64,000 nucleotides of DNA, taken from Callorhinus ursinus. Taxonomy: Eukaryota; Chordata; Mammalia; Carnivora; Otariidae. Position 1 is the stretch's first letter, and each line of letters starts with the position of its first letter. The notes beneath the pieces were generated by a model. That model saw only the letters and a list, made by a program, of their open reading frames with translations. It had not been told where the DNA came from and did no database searches. Shown here in pieces: positions 36,339-58,666 of the stretch. The translations under genes and the position numbers were made by a program. The stretch covers positions 4,451,392 through 4,515,391 of the forward strand of contig NW_020312935.1 of the NCBI RefSeq assembly GCF_003265705.1, in the 5' to 3' direction.

Positions 36339-37071
36339 AGTGACTCCTTCAACTGGGTCTTACTTTGACCTATTTAATTCTGATTGGCTTGGGTCTTGGG
36401 GACCATGACTCATAAGTGCACTCCAGACATTGGGTATTATCTTGCTTTTAATAACCATAGTCTCCTCAGTGTGCTGTATTCTCTCAAAAGCTTTAAATGC
36501 ATATTTTTGGCCACCCAGCACCAAGCAAATGATCTCCCTAAGATTAGAACATCACTTACACTTAGCCCCATGTCACCAAACAGAATCAGCTCACCCTGAA
36601 CTGGAATCTTATATCAGTCAGGAATGGCCTGATCAGCACTAGTTAGGTAATCTACCTGATAGACCCCCACCATCTCCTAAAGGAAAAGTAACCTCAAAAA
36701 AAACACCAATCCCCTTTTCACAAAGTGTAACTTCCTTGTTCTCGCTCCTTTCTGCCTATAGAAGTCTTTCATTTTGTACAGCTCCTCAGACCCCCATTCT
36801 ACCCTCTAGACTGTATGCTGCCTGCCTGATTCATGAATCATTGAATAAAACCAGTAAGACCCTCCAAACGTACTCAGTTGAATTTTATTCTTTACCAAAA
36901 TAAAGAATGAATCAGTGTTAAGTGAATCCTCATTTTTCTCTAGGCTCAACATGGCTTGGCTTGGCATTGTTACGAATCTTTATTTACAATTTTTATATTT
37001 TGTCTATCATGACTTTCTTTTCTGCAAATTGATTTTCAAAAAAAAACATTTGAGGTAAAGAGTTATTTATC

Positions 37072-37190
37072 AGGGTGCCTGACTGCCCCAGTCGGTGGCA
37101 CAGGCAACTCTCCATCTTGGGGTCATGAGTTCGCGCCCCATGTTGGGTATACAAATTACTTAAAAAATAAAATCTTAAAAGACTTAAAAA
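37072..37190 (+). repeat. Short-type CAN SINE
   Basis: Perfect target duplication AGTTATTTATC (37061-37071 and 37193-37203), although the body is diverged. Confidence 0.92.
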
Positions 37191-37455
37191 ATAGTTATTT
37201 ATCTTGATTACCGAGTTTTTTAGCACACCGTTAAATTTTGCAAACCCTACCCTAAGGGTGCCCCTCCCATCTCCCTTCCCTCTGAATTTTCTTAGTTTTC
37301 ATTTCTAATCTTTCATAACTTTCAAGTTCTATTTCTTTTTCCTTCCCCTTTGAGAGCAAAGGCGTACCTCTGAGATATTGCAGGTTTGGTTGCAGGCAAC
37401 CGCAACAAAGCAAGGCACATGATTTTTTTGGTTTCCCCGTGCATATAAAAATTAT

Positions 37456-37630
37456 ATGGGTGGCTCAGTCGGTTAAGCAGCTGCCTTTGGCTCAGATAAT
37501 GATCCCTGAGTCCCAGGATCAATCCCCACATCGGGCTCCTTGCTCAGTGGGGAGTCTGCTTCTCCCTCTGCCCTTTAGCCCACTTGCGTGCTCTCTTTCA
37601 AATAAATAAATGAAATCTTAAAAAAAAAAT
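37456..37630 (+). repeat. CAN SINE, 5'-truncated
   Basis: Starts inside the head at GGGTGGCTCAG. Flanked by AAAAATTAT on both sides, so truncation occurred at insertion. Confidence 0.9.
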
Positions 37631-38270
37631 TATGTTTACCCCATAGTCTATTAAGTGTGCAATAGCATTATGTCTAACAATGTACATACCTTAATTTAAA
37701 AATACTTCATTGTTAAAAAATGCTTATCATCTGAGCTTTCAGTGAGTTATCCTCCCTGATCACAGATCACCACACCAAATATAATGAAAAGGTTTGAATT
37801 TTCCAAGAATTACCAAAATGTGACACAGAAAATGAGCAAATGTTGGAAAAAGGGTGCCAGATTTGTTCAATGCGAGGTTGCCACAAACTTTCAATTTATA
37901 GTAAAAAAAAAAAAAAAAAGATAAAAATGCAGAATCTGCAAAGCACACTAAAACAAGCACAATAAAACCTGTAGTATGAAGACTTCAACTTTCACTGGTA
38001 GAGATTTAGAACTTTTCTCTTCGCTCTGTTCAGTTGCCCCAAGTAGGGCTGTGTGTCAAGCCACACTCCACGTCCATTCGTCTTGGTTATTCTTAAATGC
38101 TTCCCTGTTACTGCTATTTCCCCCACCAGGCCTGGACTAGCTCCTGGGGTACAAAACCAATTAGATTCCCGACACCAAGGGAAATGCATCCTACAGGACC
38201 CCCGAGGGCCGAATCTGAACCTTGCCAAAGAAACGAATTTCCTTTCCCTGGAACAGGCCGGCTAGCTCCA

Positions 38271-38296
38271 AGTCACAGTGACTCAGCGAATCTGAG
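38271..38296 (+). promoter_or_regulatory. NQO1: NQO1 antioxidant response element (NRF2/small MAF)
   Basis: The core TGACTCAGC at 38279-38287 matches the ARE consensus TGACnnnGC with an embedded AP-1 site. Its flanks (AGTCACAGTGACTCAGC) closely follow the classic human NQO1 element. It lies about 420 bp upstream of the predicted start, near the human distance. This predicts NRF2/KEAP1-dependent induction by electrophiles. Confidence 0.9.
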
Positions 38297-38672
38297 GCTT
38301 AAGGACCACAACCCTGTACACCCTCCCCCGGGTCTGCCCCATTCCGTGCGAAGCCGCTTTCCCGAGGCTGAGGGAGGCGCCAGGGCGCGCCGTGACTCCC
38401 CCGGAAATTTCCCCCTGCTGGCCCCAGGTGGTTTCTGGACAGAGTCCAGATGGGCATGCCTCCCACCCGCACCCAGACCCTTTAGCCGCGCCCAACGCCC
38501 CCGCCCCCTGCGTCCTCAGGGACCCCTTCTTCCACGTTCGGGGTCCCTACTCCAGCTCTCAGACTCCCCTTCCCAGAACCGCAGCCCCGGCGCGCCCCGC
38601 CCTGCGCCCCAGGGTCCCAGCGGTTGGCTCCGCCCCGGCGGGCCCCGCTCCAGTGGGCCGGGCGCGGGGAGC

Positions 38673-38678
38673 TATAAA
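38673..38678 (+). promoter_or_regulatory. NQO1: NQO1 TATA box
   Basis: TATAAA sits in a GC-rich context (GGGGAGCTATAAAGTGG), about 145 bp before the exon 1 donor. It places transcription start near 38703. GC-box-like runs lie upstream at about 38490-38660. Confidence 0.8.
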
Positions 38679-38702
38679 GTGGCGGGCGCTCTGCAGGCAG
38701 CA

Positions 38703-38817
38703 CCCCGGACCCCAGCCTCTGCCCGACGGCCCTGTCCCCCACCCCCGAGAGGACTCTGCCGCAGCCAGTGTCGCCCTGACAACCAGCAGCGCAGCCAATC
38801 AACGCACCGCCGGAGGC

Positions 38818-38824
<7 letters not shown>
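38703..38824 (+). other. NQO1: NQO1 exon 1: 5'UTR and first seven coding bases
   Basis: The start is estimated about 30 bp after the TATA box; the end is the GTGAGT donor at 38825. The leader contains a CCAAT motif (AGCCAATCAA, 38792-38801), as I recall for the human leader. It ends GGAGGC CTG GCT G, where human has an ATG, GTC and G. The CTG context has G at -3 and G at +4. The reading frame is open through the whole leader, so nothing terminates a CTG-initiated frame. Confidence 0.75.
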
Positions 38825-49411
<10,587 letters not shown>

Positions 49412-50035
49412 GACTCACAAGACTCGGTTTCCTTCTAAAGTGTAGCCAAATCGAGATTTCTTTTTCAGACTTCCTTGACTTGCTTTAGTCTTTAAGATTT
49501 GTGTTTTTTTAAGATGTGTTTTTTTTTTTCTTTTTCCACAAGGAATGACTAGGAGACAGAATAGACTCTATTCATATATTTTTGGATACTTCTATTAATT
49601 GTAACTGATTCTTATGATTGCTATCATGGCAAAATCTGATTAGGCTCAAGAGGCCACTTAGGATATAAAGCAGGGAAGGAAGTAGAAAGATGCCAGACAA
49701 TAATCTTTAAGGTCCTCTACACAATTTAATTCCTCTCGTTAGGGACAAATTTTTAGGGCTAAATCTGGCAAGACAGCATCCAACTCTTCAATGATGTATT
49801 TTTCTTTTAATTACCTCTCTGTGGCTTACGGCAGAAGGGAATTGCTCAAAGAAAGAAATGACTGAATCTGTCTGACCCAAGGGACTTGTTTGGTAGTTAC
49901 TAATCTGTGTTTGTTTATGATACTGGTTTTACTTACTGCACAGTGACTAATAATACACTTAACGTGTTACTCTTCAACTTTTGTTGTTTGTATACAGTAC
50001 CTGCAGATACCTTCAAATGAAGATAATAAAAGTCT
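49412..50035 (+). terminator. NQO1: NQO1 3'UTR and poly(A) signal
   Basis: A T-rich 3'UTR of about 620 nt follows the stop, with AATAAA at 50025-50030 (GATAATAAAAGTC). Sequence beyond is intergenic. No SINE lies inside. Further downstream sites are possible but not evident. Confidence 0.75.
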
Positions 50036-50508
50036 CTTATCTGTCTTCTAATTTAATGTCTGCAGAAATAAGCCAACACATCTGTACACATCTGCTGCAA
50101 TGAATGAATTCAAGAAATAGTTACTCCCAATACTTAACAACAGCCTTCTACAAATAGTATTTTATTTCTGAGCTATAGAACACTCTGGAAGGTTTTCTTC
50201 TCTACCATAGCTAAACTGATGACTTTCCTTCTGGATGCGTTTTGGTCCCACAATTTTGGGGATGAAATTGTAATCCTAGAGTTTCTTTAACTCTGAACAA
50301 TTCTGACATACTTCCAGTTTCAATTATTGAAGTGTGGCTCACTGTCCTCATAATTCAAGTAGAATATGATGAAAGGCCGCCCTCTTGTGGTGCATTGTAA
50401 GGAAACGCGCTATTAGGCAAAGCAAGGTTGCCTGAAACTGGGAACAGGTAAAAGTGGAATCTACTAGGAAAGACGGGATCAGAGCGTGCAATAATAAATT
50501 ATGGACCT

Positions 50509-50608
50509 GGGCACCTGGCTGGCTCGTGGAGCATGCAACTCTTAATCTCAGAGTTGTGAGTTCTAGCCCCATGTTGGGTGGAGAGCATTCCTTAAAAATA
50601 AAATCTTT
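50509..50608 (+). repeat. Short-type CAN SINE
   Basis: GGGCACCTGGCTGGCTCGTG through TTAAAAATAAAATCTTTA. Confidence 0.92.
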
Positions 50609-50609
50609 A

Positions 50610-50800
50610 GGGGCGCCTGGGTGGCTCAGTTGGTTGGGCGACTGCCTTCGGCTCAGGTCATGATCCTGGAGTCTCAGGATCGAGTCCTGCATCGGGCTCC
50701 TTGCTCAGCAGGGAGTCTGCTTCTCCCTCTGACCCTCTTCCCTCTCGTGCTATCTCTCATCTCTCTCTTTCAAATAAATAAATAAAATCTTTAAAAAAAA
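50610..50800 (+). repeat. CAN SINE at the tail of the preceding SINE
   Basis: Begins GGGCGCCTGG directly after AAATAAAATCTTTAG. The same AATAAAATCTTTA recurs after its tail, so it entered the A-rich end of its neighbour. Confidence 0.95.
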
Positions 50801-50999
50801 ATAAAATCTTTAAAAACAAATGGCCAGATGCCTGTTAAGACTTGAGAGCTCTCCCAACAGGGCTGCTTCATATTGAATGGTAAAGGAACAACCTATTAAG
50901 ATCCTCTCAGGGAATCTACAGGACATTTAGAGATCCAGATAAGAGTGTTACAGAAATCAAGAAAAACCTAGAATTCATTAAACAAATGCCGAGGGGCAG

Positions 51000-52300
51000 C
51001 AGTATTTATTGTGATTTGCCCGATGTATTCCGATTTACCCAGTCAGTGGGCTAGGTACTCGGCTAGGCACTGGGACCACAGCAATGAACAAAACCAAGTA
51101 CTTCGTGCTAGAAGAAAGAGCAGGGTAAGAGAGAGACGGAATGTGCGTAGTTTTGTTTTACATAGGGTGATCAAGAAGGATCTGCCTGATAAGGCGACGT
51201 TTGAGCAAAGACCTGATAAAGTGAGAGCGAGCTGTAGATGCGTGAGAGAAGGCACTCTGGGCAGCAGTGATGGCAGAGGGCAAATATCTGAGGCAGGAAC
51301 ATGCAGTGTGAGGAAGAGAGAAGACATTTGTGTGACTAAAGCAGAGAAAGGAAGAGAGGGCTAGGTCACATAGCTGGGGTCAGATTACACAGAGCCTTAC
51401 AAGCGCTGTAAGAAAATAAAGATGGGAAGTGGCTGGAGAGTTTTGGGCAGAGGTATAATATGACTCACGTTTAATTCTGGCTGGTAGGTGAGGAATCAAG
51501 TATAAAACGATGGAAGCACGGCTTATGCTTGTGGGAAAGTGTGACAATCTAGTTAAATGCTTTGAACAACAGAAGTGTCAAGAAGTGGATGTTTTTATAA
51601 GGTTGAATATATTTCAAAGGTTGGCCTAACAGTATTTGGTAAAGGACTGGATCTGGGTCAAATAAAATAACTCGAAGGTATTTTGGCTTAAGCAGCCGGA
51701 AGAATGGAGACTCCATTTGCTAAGATAATCAAGAATCAGGAAAGCATATTGGGGGCAGAAGTTGGGGTCGGGAAGAGTGAAATCAAAATTTGACTTCAGA
51801 CATTTTGTGTTTGAGATGGATGTCTATTAAGGGTAATAGGAACCTGGACTTAGAGAAGTTACGACTAGAGGCATACATATGGAAATCTTCACCAAAGAGA
51901 CAGTATATGATGCAATGTCACGGATGAGATTACCTAGGAAATAAACTGCGAAAGAGAAGAGATCTGATGATTGACCTCTAGGGCTCTCTGGTGTTAGGTC
52001 GAGAAGATGAGAATGAAAAAAAGTGCCCAGCAGAGGAGGAGAGCTGAGTGTGGGGTCCTGAAAGCTAAGAGAAGAGAGTGTTTCAAAGAGGGAGTGATCG
52101 AGCATGTCAAATGGTACTCATAAGCCAAGTAGGATAGGTCTGAGGATTGACCTTTGCATACAGTCACGTGGAGGCCCCTGGTAATTTTGACAAGAGATAT
52201 TTCGGGGGAGTGGTTTCATGAAAGCCTGGTTGGAATGAGTTCAAGAAAGAATGGAAGGAGAGGAAGTGGAAACTTTGTGTACAGGCTTGTGTGGTCAAAG
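51000..52300. repeat. Probable ancient mammalian interspersed repeat
   Basis: Diverged purine-rich sequence with motifs I associate with an old dispersed repeat (ACAGCAATGAACAAAACCAA, GATAAGGCGACGTTTGAGCA, CACAGAGCCTTACAAGCGCT, TCAAGAATCAGGAAAGCA). Family name not recalled. No gene evident. Confidence 0.4.
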
Positions 52301-52570
52301 AAAGTTATTTGATTTTTTTTAAGAGATAGGGACATTACAGCAAATTTATATGCCAGTAGGAATGACTCAGAGAGAAAAGGTTTTGATACTGGAGAAAAAA
52401 GAAAATTACAGGAAAATGTTTTTTAAAAAAAAAAAAAAAAGCACAAAAGGATATGGGATCTAGTGCACGAGGGACCGAATAGCTAAGCAGCGTCAGGACT
52501 AGTAATACTAAAACAAGGTGACACCTACTAGGCACTGTGTGCCAGGAACAAAGTAATTTTACATGGATTA

Positions 52571-52767
52571 TTTTTTTTTAAAGATTTTATTTATTTATTT
52601 GACAGAGAGACAGAGAGCACAAGCAGGCAGAGTGGCAGGCAGAGGGAGAGGGAGAAGCAGGCTCCCCGCTGAGCAGGGAGCCGGACGTGGGGCTCGATCC
52701 CAGGACCCCGGGATCACGACCCGAGCTGAAGGCAGCCGCTTAACCGACTGAGCCACCCAGGCGCCCC
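52571..52767 (-). repeat. CAN SINE, antisense
   Basis: T-run to CCACCCAGGCGCCCC. The last SINE before the NFAT5 3'UTR. Confidence 0.95.
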
Positions 52768-53337
52768 TTTACTTAATCTTTGCAATAACCCTAAGAGGAG
52801 GGTTTTATTTTTGTTTCTACTTGGTAAGTAAGGAGATGGAGGAATGCAGAGTTTAACAGCACATGCAGGAGCCAGAACTCCACTGAGGTGGGCAAACTCA
52901 AGAGCCTATGTTTTTAAATACTACAGTGTATCGCCTCAGTAGAAGCAGGGACAACAGCACCATGAAAGAGGACACAAGAGCAGCATCAACAACTCTTCTT
53001 GAGAGCAAGACCATTAAGTGTTGCTGTTGAGAAACTGTAGCTACTTTTATACTTCTAGAGTCCTTGTTGTGTCCCAAGCAGGCATAAGTGATGCTCTGAT
53101 TCTCTTACAGGCCCGATTCCATGGCTGCTGAGAATGTGTTTGCTCCTTACAACATGACAGAGGAGTACTCTGACCAGCCTGGAGTAAAGCCGGACAACCA
53201 CCTCCCTTGTTCTGGACACTGTAACTTTAATTATGTAACCCAGGATTGCATCAGCTTTTCTGGCAGCCACTTAAGAGTCTCAACTTCAGATCAATCTTTT
53301 GCTCATACAGGCTGTTTTTTGGACCCAAGTATTTTTT

Positions 53338-53540
53338 AATTTTTTTTTACCCTTTTATTACTGTTATTTAAAAAATTTTTTTAAATTAAAATTTTAGGTC
53401 ATTAACATACACTGCGGTATTGGTTTCTGGAGTAGAATTCAGTGATTCCTAACTTACTACACCCAGTGCCCATCATAACAGGTGCCCTCCTTAATACCCA
53501 TCACCCATGTAACCCATCCGCCACCCTTTTTGATACTTAT
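53338..53540 (-). mobile_element. Carnivore L1 3' end, antisense
   Basis: T-run, then TTAGGTCATTAACATACACT, ACTACACCCAGTGCCCATCA and GGTGCCCTCCTTAATACCCA, the reverse of the carnivore L1 3'UTR as I recall it. 5'-truncated. Confidence 0.8.
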
Positions 53541-54332
53541 ACTTACTGAATTTCATTTCATTATCACTCCTTTCCAGTGCTGCTGGAAGTCAATAGGCCA
53601 AAAGACAACTTTTAAACACATTTAGAACAATGGCAGCATCGTTGAAATATATATAGCCTCCTAAAACGACAACTCATGTGTGTATACATTTGGGTATGTT
53701 GAAAATTCAGTCACTTTCATAGAGTCAACAGACACAGACTATATGTGATAAGAAGGTATAAGAGCATACGGTTCAAAGCACTGCTTCTGAAGTTTCAGTT
53801 ATTTATATATCAAATTCATGGTATCTCTGTATCATCTATATTTGTTTTGAATATCACTTATATTTCCCCAGAGTCTAGTAGGTGGACACAGATTTTTTTT
53901 CTAAGGCACACAGACATATATATGTTTGCTCATGTCTCATTTTGAATACTGCTAGTGATATGTTATATAGATACCACATACTGGTAAACCCCAATTTATG
54001 TATGTGAAAATAACTGACAGAACAACAACAAAAAGAGATTATTGCCTCTGGATGTTTGACTGAGAGCTGGGGAGATGTGGTTTTTAGCAAAATCACCTCT
54101 ATGCTACATGATTTGCTACCACACTGAGTCACTTTGTACGCTGCCCGGCAAAATACTACGCACAAAGTAAATGCTCAAAAATAGATCTGTATTTTTGTAC
54201 CTTTTCCAAATGATTTTATAATTTCAGCCACATACTCATGTTGCTCAAAACTGACATTCATGGATATGGATTCATTCACAAAGTTTGAGGAAAAAAGACA
54301 GTTACCTACTGCAAAATGAAAACTTTCAATGT

Positions 54333-54338
54333 TTTATT
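54333..54338 (-). terminator. NFAT5: Candidate distal NFAT5 poly(A) signal
   Basis: TTTATT on plus is AATAAA on minus, about 8.3 kb past the stop. It sits where unique 3'UTR-like sequence gives way to intergenic DNA with an L1 relic. Confidence 0.5.
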
Positions 54339-54879
54339 TTTGACTGCAGCTGTTTACAGAAATATAGTTGCGAGTATACAAATGTTCCAATAGAAGCAAA
54401 ATATCTTTTTAATATTTAACAAGTTATCACAGATAGCTAAAAACATAGATGCAAATGAAATTCCCCCACAGAACAAACTGAAAATATCTGGTGTCAGTGC
54501 TCTGAAATCCCAACTATGAAAGCCATATACACAAAAATGTAATCCTTATATCATTGCAGGACAATGGAAGAAGGCAGTTCAGTGGTTGACCAGTGTGCTC
54601 AAGCAAAATAAAATTAAATTAAAAAATTTAAATGGCAGAATGGTAGCTAAAGCACTTGTTAATGAAATATTTGCAGTATGTTAATTAAAAGACTAGGTAA
54701 AAGAAGTGAATAAAACTCAGTAAAAGTTGACCCAAAAAAGTAGCTACTACTTGGAGCTTATCAATTAGAAGGGAACAAGGTGAGCAGATACATTCATTGG
54801 CTCAAATGAAATTAGCTCAATGTCATTGGAATCAGTTTGTAGTTACTAAAGTCACAAACACTTCAGTGCAGGACAGTTC

Positions 54880-54885
54880 TTTATT
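54880..54885 (-). terminator. NFAT5: Alternative NFAT5 poly(A) signal
   Basis: This is AATAAAG on the minus strand, about 7.8 kb past the stop, just beyond the TG repeat. It is an alternative end for the long 3'UTR. Confidence 0.4.
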
Positions 54886-54930
54886 GAACACATTAGTCTG
54901 ATTCCAAAGCCACTCTCAAACATCTGAGAT

Positions 54931-54931
<1 letters not shown>

Positions 54932-54976
<45 letters not shown>
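54932..54976. repeat. (TG)n microsatellite in NFAT5 3'UTR
   Basis: Perfect GT dinucleotide run of about 45 bp, read as CA in the NFAT5 transcript. Confidence 0.97.
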
Positions 54977-54977
<1 letters not shown>

Positions 54978-56197
54978 TCCTGAGGTTCATCAGCTAAAAT
55001 AAGAAGCAACCCCTATAGACTATTTCAAACCAAATTCCTTCTGGGGAAAAAAAGAGAGCAAGGATGATACGGTTAAACACGGGTCTTTTAAAAGAGATAT
55101 TACAAGTTGGAGTCAAATAGAATTGTGGTAGAATGCTTTGGATACAGGAATATATTATGCAATAAAGTGGGGAAGAGGGGAAAGGGAACAAGAAAGGAGG
55201 AATGTACCTAGAGCATCTCCCCACAGTTTGCTTATGTATTGCCAGCACCAAGGTTTGTAGAGTAAGCCACTTACATTTCCACTGCTAGTATTAAGCAAAG
55301 ACAGCAGTGGTGATTTTTATAGAGTATACAATTATTTTTATTTTGAATGTGCACTTTTCTTCCATGAGTTAACTGGGTGATTTGTAAACAGTGGAAGGAA
55401 GATTACAGCAATTATGGAGGTACTGAATTACACATGGAGATTAAAGTGAATCGATAAATCTACTTATCTTGTTAGTTTATATTCACCATAAGGCTTACAG
55501 TTGGGAAGGGAGAAGTGCCCAGATTATATAATGCACTGTCTTGTCCAATATCTATTTTAGTAAATAATGCTTGTCTGAAGCATAAGTTCCAAGAATAGCT
55601 AACTGTATCAGTTCTCATACAAACCAAGCTACTTTTAAATAAGTTTCATCTATTTAAAAAAGAAATTAAATAAGGTGCTTTGTGGACCTGGCCAGCCATC
55701 TTGTTTAATATCTCAGATACAAATATGAATACAAGGAATGCTTTTCTGAGGGTTGGTCTAGCCAGACCAAAATTGTGGTCTGCTGGTAAAGTAAGAGGCA
55801 ATGAAAAGAAAGCTTGTAATATCACTGCCCATAATGTACCCATTTCATGGATAAACAGGAGACTTTAGCACCCGTCAATTGTTTTAGCTACTTAAATATC
55901 ATAACAATTAAAAGAAATATAGAAGATTGCACCTATATATTTAAATCAGTCATTTAATGTAAACTTTTTAGTGCATGGTAGTAAAATGCCAAACTAAGTT
56001 AACTGAATTATCAGTAACTAAACTGTTTATGTATATAAAACATACTAAATTTCTATAGGCAGTACTGAGAATAAATTATCATTGCCAATAAATGATTATG
56101 GATAACCAGGTTAAGCTGAATTTACATAAAGAACAACATACATAATAACTGTTTGTATGACTGGGGAGGGGACCTTTCTAGATATTAACTGTATAAC

Positions 56198-56395
56198 ACT
56201 TACTGCAGTGGTTTTCAAAAGAGCATACATCAGAATCACCTGAACGGCTTGTTAAAACACAGACTGCTAGGCCCCATGCCGGAGTTTCTGATTCAGTATG
56301 TCTATGATAGGGCCCAAAATCTGCATTTCTAACTAGTTCCCAAGTGATACTGACGTTGGCTGGTGGGCTGAGGACCATACTTTGAAAACCACTGG
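56198..56395 (-). mobile_element. MER5A-like hAT relic in NFAT5 3'UTR
   Basis: Inverted ends CAGTGGTTTTCAAAA and TTTGAAAACCACTGG. Interior has CAGAATCACCTGAACGGCTT and GTTTCTGATTCAGTATGTCT. Confidence 0.75.
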
Positions 56396-58629
56396 TTTAT
56401 ACTGTTTATGTAGAAAACTATATACTACAAGGGTCTTATAAACATGACACAAAATATACTGGAAGAGAGCTGGTTTTAATTAAGTCTCAAACATATAGAT
56501 TAGCAAGCTGAACATTTAATATTTCTAAAATGATTTGCTGAAGTGTAATAATTTCCTCATATAGTCAATTACATTTCAAAGTCTTAAGTCCTACTACACA
56601 GTCATTTTAGAAAATATTCACGTAACACTTAGACCCAGCTGGCTATCCAAAGTAAAAAGGGACATAAAGAGTTAAATGTATTCATTAAGAAGGAATCATC
56701 ACCACAGAGCATTCTTGACTTCTTTGGAATGATTAAAGTGCATAATATCATGAGGGTATTAAGAATATTGCATAAAGCTTTGTAGTCTTCAGAGCCACTA
56801 AGTCAAAGAAATACTCACACGGGGAAAGCAGCTCTATCCCCAAGCTACTGCTATCCTGCTCTCTCGATAGGCACCACCACTGCAATAAGGAGCTACAAAA
56901 GAGGCAAAATTAACAAAAAAACAGAGGGACACTCAATCCAACTGCATCCTGTTGAAAGGAATCATTATCTTTGTTCTAGTGGGATTCCAAAATAACTTCC
57001 TTATTTCCTTTGACACTATTTTTCGTAAAGATTACGAAGGTTCTGACAGGTGAGCGGTGCACTACAATGAATTACATGGCCTTGTCTAGTTAGAAAAGTT
57101 GACATTACCAGCTTTTACCTGAACTATGTGGTTTTCATCCATCTAATAAGAAAGATCAGAGAAGATGCTTTAAATCCTTCCTTGCTGAAATTTAACTACA
57201 AACATTTGTGTACATGGAGTCTCACAGATAGTAAAATTTTCATTAGCATTCAGGTAAGACCTATCATTAGTTGGTCAAGATGAAGACAAATTTAGATAAT
57301 TTATATAAAGCTGAAACAGTATAATTCTATAATCTATTCCTTACCGTCGCTCAAAGGAACAATTCTAGCAATGTATCTTCTCTGTCACTCTTACACCAAA
57401 GGGAGAAATTTATGAAGTTGTTTTCTACCATGATCGAAAAATGGAGAAAAGAATGGCTAAATGAAAAAGCTAAAGTTGGGGCCTAGTGAAATCATTTGTG
57501 TATTTGTTTTTGGCAATAGTGAAAAATGAAATTACAAGAAAGGGGCACTATCATGGTAAAAAGGCACTTTTCCATAAGTATTTGATCTTGATATAAAATA
57601 TTAATTTAAAAAAATTTCCTGAAAGTGGAGTAAAAATAGAATTTTATTAATGAATGAGGCTAGAATGGCATGAAAACAAATGGGGATTAAAGAAGTAATT
57701 AGAGCACTGGGACAATTCACAAGTGACGCTATGTTATGCTGATATTTACTGCATTATGAACATTATGTCCATGATTTAGTTCTAGTGACACAAATAAGCA
57801 GAGGAGAAAACCTCTTTTTAATATGTTATGAGATTCTACTAACCTAACTTACTAAGGCATGTACTCTGAGTTATTTTTCTAATAAAGCTGCTGAACTATA
57901 CAGTCTCTGTCTTCACTGAGTCCCTCCTTATAACCAAAGGTGTGCAGATATAACATGGTTTGCACTGGGTAGGGATGAAGCCTGTGGTCATGAAGCAGCA
58001 TAAACCTAACAGGCCTCATATAATTTTCAATTAATTAGAAAAAAAATTAACTAGGAAACAGGTATTAGAACAGAAATTGTCATGAGAACAATGAAAAATT
58101 CTCAAATTACTCCTTGTGAGTATTTATGTCATGTTTATTTTGAGACTTCAATTATTATCACATTTAATTCTGATCTTTAATTACTGATCTGTCTAAACAG
58201 ATTTCACTTTTCCAAAACAAGTGTCCAAAACAGTTTAAATGGTCAAAAGGAATTATCTTAGTTCTAGAGGGACTCAGATATAATTTCTTTCTCATTTCCT
58301 TTGACATTATTTTTCCTAGGCAGATTAACTGAAGTTGTGATGGACAGGAAATGCAATATAATGGAAGCTTCAACTATAGCATACACAATATTACCAAAAA
58401 AGAAAAGAAAGGAAGGAAGGGAGATCTTTCGTTAATTCTGCTTTTATATTAAACAAAGCCCTTTAAAAACCTGTTCTAGGGAGACTGGCAAAACAGACTT
58501 GTACTGACTAAATAACAGCACAATACTCTAATTACAAAGGTAATTACCATGATAAAGCTCAGAAGCCAATATGACTTCTAGTTATCTTCTCCCATGTTGG
58601 TGTGGATATATAATGGAATGACAATAATG

Positions 58630-58633
<4 letters not shown>

Positions 58634-58664
<31 letters not shown>
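58634..58664. repeat. (AC)n microsatellite in NFAT5 3'UTR
   Basis: Perfect AC run of about 30 bp, read as GT in the NFAT5 transcript. Confidence 0.97.

Positions 58665-58666
<2 letters not shown>

Larger units (their letters stand above)
34810..36890 (+). mobile_element. Decayed class I endogenous retrovirus: pol end, env-like remnant and 3' LTR
   Basis: A plus-strand reading with GPYQVLLTTDPATQIAKC (about 34899) resembles the end of gammaretrovirus-type integrase. An env-like remnant with a hydrophobic leader follows at about 35140. The span is broken by A-runs, stops and two tandem SINEs (35896-36338). LTR-like sequence ends the copy: about 36569-36890, with AATAAA in CATTGAATAAAACCAGTAAG. 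No intact gene remains. Boundaries are approximate. Confidence 0.6.
22000..38250. other. NOB1-NQO1 intergenic region
   Basis: Sixteen kilobases without a recognisable gene. CAN SINEs, many of them nested, two L1 3' fragments, a solitary LTR (about 25.1-25.6 kb) and a decayed class I ERV (about 34.8-36.9 kb) dominate. Stretches at 24120-25050, 25600-27040, 29290-29900 and 37640-38030 are unique or unrecognised. Confidence 0.75.
50036..54332. other. NQO1-NFAT5 convergent intergenic region
   Basis: This is the tail-to-tail spacer. It holds a pair of plus CAN SINEs at 50.5-50.8 kb, ancient repeat-like sequence at 51.0-52.3 kb, an antisense SINE at 52.57-52.77 kb and an antisense L1 3' end at 53.34-53.54 kb. 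The 72-codon frame at 53121 follows an acceptor-like CTCTTACAG but resembles nothing I know. Confidence 0.65.
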
